A DNA stretch of 64,000 nucleotides. Source: DASQZK01 sp963764345 (GTDB taxonomy: Bacteria > Bacteroidota > Bacteroidia > Bacteroidales > GCA-2748055). Location: positions 1 through 64,000 of the forward strand of contig CAVXSF010000030.1 in assembly GCA_963764345.1 (NCBI GenBank). The letters are read 5' to 3'. The notes under the pieces are model-generated. The model had not been told where the DNA came from. It ran no database searches and saw nothing but the letters and a program-made list of their open reading frames with translations. This document shows, piece after piece, positions 61,682 to 64,000 of the stretch (position 1 is its first letter; every line of letters starts with the position of its first letter). A program made the position numbers and the translations under genes.

Positions 61682-63025
61682 ATGGATTTAAATCATCTGA
61701 CAGCAATATCGCCTGTTGACGGCAGGTACAGAGATAAAACCGAAGACCTTTCGCCTTTTTTTTCTGAGTATGGACTCATCAGATACCGTGTTCTGATTGA
61801 AATTGAATATTTCATCTCAATATGTGAACTGGGTTTAAAGGGACTGGATGGGGTTGACGATGCCACAACGGGAAATCTGAGGGACATCTATCTTGACTTC
61901 ACGGTAAGCGATGCTGAGCGGGTAAAGGAAATTGAAAAAGTGACCAATCATGATGTCAAAGCTGTTGAATATTTTCTGAAAGAAAAATTTGATGAACTGG
62001 GTCTTTCATCCCAAAAGGAATTTATCCATTTCGGACTGACATCCCAGGATATTAACAATACAGCTACACCATTATCATTGAAGGAAGCCATGAATGATGT
62101 CTATACTCCACTGATAAACAATGTATTACAAAAGCTTGATGATATGTCAAGAGCATGGTCGGATGTCCCCATGCTTGCCCGGACACACGGACAGCCGGCT
62201 TCACCGACAAGGCTTGGAAAAGAGATCAGGGTTTTTGTTGAGAGGCTTGATATACAGTTAAAGCAATTAAGGGCCCTTCAATTTCCGGCCAAGTTTGGAG
62301 GTGCGACAGGAAATTTCAACGCCCATCATGTGGCTTATCCTGATGTCGACTGGATTGCTTTTTCGAACCGGTTTGTAAACGATAATCTCGGATTAAAACG
62401 TTCCCAGACAACTACTCAGATTGAACATTACGATAATCTGGCGGCCATTTTTGATAATCTGTCCAGGGTGAACACCATTCTCATAGATCTTTGCAGGGAT
62501 ATCTGGACTTACATTTCAATGGAATATTTCAGGCAGAGAATTCAGGAAGGGGAGACCGGCTCTTCCACCATGCCCCATAAAGTAAATCCCATTGATTTTG
62601 AAAATGCAGAGGGAAACCTGGGCTATGCAAATGCGATTTTCGGATATCTTTCTGGCAAGCTGCCGGTTTCAAGACTTCAGAGGGACCTGACCGATTCCAC
62701 CGTTCTCAGGAATATTGGTGTTCCGGTCTCACATACGGTCATAGCCCTGAAATCCTTGCTTAAGGGTTTGGGTAAGCTTATCGTGAATGTGGAACAAATG
62801 GAGAACGATCTTGAAAAAAACTGGGCTGTGGTCGCAGAAGGTATACAGACTATTTTACGCCGGGAGGGTTTCCCGAAACCATACGAAGCACTTAAAGCGT
62901 TGACCCGCACACATAAATTCATTGACAAACAGGCTATTGAGGAATTTATCAGTAGCCTGGATATTGATGATGCCATCAAAGTCGAGTTACGGAGTATAAC
63001 TCCAAAAAATTATACAGGTGTTTAA
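61682..63025 (+). CDS. purB: Adenylosuccinate lyase
   Basis: 447 residues from ATG 61682 (MDLNHLTAISPVDGRYRDKT); an in-frame TTG at 61637 is not needed, because the -7 element at 61653-61660 lies downstream of it. The fumarase-superfamily signature GETGSSTMPHKVNPIDFENA is complete, and LARTHGQPASPTRLGKEIRV carries the catalytic His. It acts in purine synthesis on SAICAR and on adenylosuccinate. It is in the E. coli-like long form with the DGRY motif. Confidence 0.96.
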   Translation: MDLNHLTAISPVDGRYRDKTEDLSPFFSEYGLIRYRVLIEIEYFISICELGLKGLDGVDDATTGNLRDIYLDFTVSDAERVKEIEKVTNHDVKAVEYFLKEKFDELGLSSQKEFIHFGLTSQDINNTATPLSLKEAMNDVYTPLINNVLQKLDDMSRAWSDVPMLARTHGQPASPTRLGKEIRVFVERLDIQLKQLRALQFPAKFGGATGNFNAHHVAYPDVDWIAFSNRFVNDNLGLKRSQTTTQIEHYDNLAAIFDNLSRVNTILIDLCRDIWTYISMEYFRQRIQEGETGSSTMPHKVNPIDFENAEGNLGYANAIFGYLSGKLPVSRLQRDLTDSTVLRNIGVPVSHTVIALKSLLKGLGKLIVNVEQMENDLEKNWAVVAEGIQTILRREGFPKPYEALKALTRTHKFIDKQAIEEFISSLDIDDAIKVELRSITPKNYTGV

Positions 63026-63072
63026 TATTTGTTGATGAATTTATTTTAGTTTGAACTGGAAATGATTGGTTA

Positions 63073-64000
63073 ATGAAAAATTTCTTTCGCATATTCAGAT
63101 ATATCATACCTTATAAATGGCTGGCAACCATCAGTATAGGTTTCATGTTACTGACGGCCGTTTTTTCTGTATTCAGCCTGGCCCTTATAGCCCCGTTCCT
63201 GAATATACTATTCGCGAAAACGGAACTCGTGACCGACCAGGTGCCTTTCAGTTTTTCTGCACAGTCACTGATCCACAATTTTAATTATATGCTCAGTGAG
63301 ATCATCATTAACCGGGGGAAGGTATATGCCCTGATTATTGTTGGCAGTATGGTCATGGGCATGACGTTTTTCAAGAATCTGTTCCTTTATCTCTCCAAAT
63401 TTTACATGGTTCCACTCAGGACCGGAGTGGTAAGAGACATAAGGAATAAGCTTTACAGCAAAATCGTTGATTTGCCGCTGGGCTATTTTTCCGAAGAACG
63501 CAAGGGTGATATTATGTCCAGGATGTCGCAGGATGTGCAGGAAATTGAGGTGTCGGTTGTACGTTCGCTCGAGATGCTCTTCCGGGATCCGATCCTTATC
63601 ATTGCCTTTCTCATTGCGTTGTTCATGATGAGTGCACGGTTATCGCTTTTCGTTCTGATCATGTTGCCTCTCAGCGGACTGATCATCGGAAGGATTGGGA
63701 AAACACTTCGTTCCACCTCCTTTCACGGTCAAAGGAAACTCGGGATCATCATGTCGATTGTTGAGGAGACCCTTAGCGGGCTCAGGATCATCAAGGCTTT
63801 CAATGCCGAATCCAAGATGCAGTCCAGGTTCGAAAGCACGAATAATCTTTATACGGCTTTGCTGATGAAAGTTTTCAGGAGGCAGCAGCTGGCCAGTCCT
63901 TTCAGTGAATTTTTAGGTGTATCTGTCCTGGTAACAGTCCTGTGGTATGGCGGGACGCTGGTTCTTGAAGGGACGGGACAAATCACTCCGGCTATCCTGA
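63073..64000 (+). CDS. ABC transporter, fused permease-ATPase (MsbA-like), 5' part only
   Basis: At least 309 residues are in the window and the gene runs off the end. ATG 63073 gives MKNFFRIFRYIIPYKWLATI. The ABC-exporter membrane domain is visible: PLRTGVVRDIRNKLYSKIVD, LPLGYFSEERKGDIMSRMSQ, DVQEIEVSVV, and GIIMSIVEETLSGLRIIKAF NAE. The ATP-binding domain lies beyond 64000. It resembles MsbA-like lipid exporters of Bacteroidetes. Confidence 0.92.
   Translation, partial: MKNFFRIFRYIIPYKWLATISIGFMLLTAVFSVFSLALIAPFLNILFAKTELVTDQVPFSFSAQSLIHNFNYMLSEIIINRGKVYALIIVGSMVMGMTFFKNLFLYLSKFYMVPLRTGVVRDIRNKLYSKIVDLPLGYFSEERKGDIMSRMSQDVQEIEVSVVRSLEMLFRDPILIIAFLIALFMMSARLSLFVLIMLPLSGLIIGRIGKTLRSTSFHGQRKLGIIMSIVEETLSGLRIIKAFNAESKMQSRFESTNNLYTALLMKVFRRQQLASPFSEFLGVSVLVTVLWYGGTLVLEGTGQITPAIL

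Overview
The window reads as about 64 kb of chromosome from an anaerobic, amino-acid-fermenting member of the Bacteroidetes, most likely an uncultured Bacteroidales lineage. The reasons are Bacteroidetes-type promoters (a TAnnTTTG element upstream of many genes), TonB/SusC-style outer-membrane proteins with an N-terminal carboxypeptidase-regulatory domain, the gliding genes gldF and gldG, an 11-subunit complex I without the NADH module, and futalosine-route menaquinone genes. No tRNA, rRNA, CRISPR array or intact insertion sequence was seen.

Layout. 1-2133 is an accessory patch: the AT-rich 3' end of an Rhs/YD-repeat gene with its own C-terminal tip, a small RDD membrane protein touching it, a second broken Rhs piece, and an IS66 TnpA-like remnant. 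2330-2455 is a simple-repeat array. 2674-5290 couples a TM1266-type putative [FeFe]-hydrogenase regulator to a TonB-dependent receptor. 5389-11257, on the minus strand, holds metY behind a SAM-I riboswitch, a lipoprotein, an oxidoreductase and a large unknown secreted protein. 11744-20352 is a plus-strand set for oxidative 2-oxoacid fermentation: ADP-forming acyl-CoA synthetase, double-ACT protein, phenylacetate-CoA ligase, aminotransferase and a four-subunit 2-oxoacid:ferredoxin oxidoreductase. A second repeat array lies at 13814-14096. 20645-24565 holds an outer-membrane protein, a Tat-exported Gfo/Idh/MocA lipoprotein and an apiosidase-like glycosidase. 25454-35399 is nuoABCDHIJKLMN. 36011-39646 (minus) is yicC-gmk-nadD and tryptophanase. 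39845-44940 (minus) is a WD40 propeller, a UbiA prenyltransferase, a macro-domain protein and pheT. 45100-53439 (plus) is surE, a small membrane protein, lpxB, a SpoIID-like protein, gldF, gldG, a DUF4340 protein and dnaN. The rest holds an exonuclease, an FAH-family hydrolase, an HD protein, pyruvate kinase, an AhpD-like protein, a CAP protein, a GNAT, NfeD, mqnA, purB and a partial ABC exporter.

How the parts fit. The aminotransferase and the oxidoreductase would turn amino acids into acyl-CoA plus reduced ferredoxin. The ADP-forming synthetase and the CoA ligase handle the acyl-CoA. The Nuo complex lacks NuoEFG and so probably takes electrons from ferredoxin into menaquinone, for which mqnA and the UbiA enzyme are biosynthetic candidates. 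Tryptophanase adds an indole/pyruvate/ammonia route.

A caution for every reader: at least ten genes (Rhs, paaK, the 2-oxoacid oxidoreductase beta subunit, nuoH, the WD40 gene, pheT, surE, the SpoIID-like gene, the DUF4340 gene, the HD gene, mqnA) are split by one-base shifts, mostly extra bases. So many housekeeping genes broken in the same way points to residual sequencing or assembly error rather than real decay.
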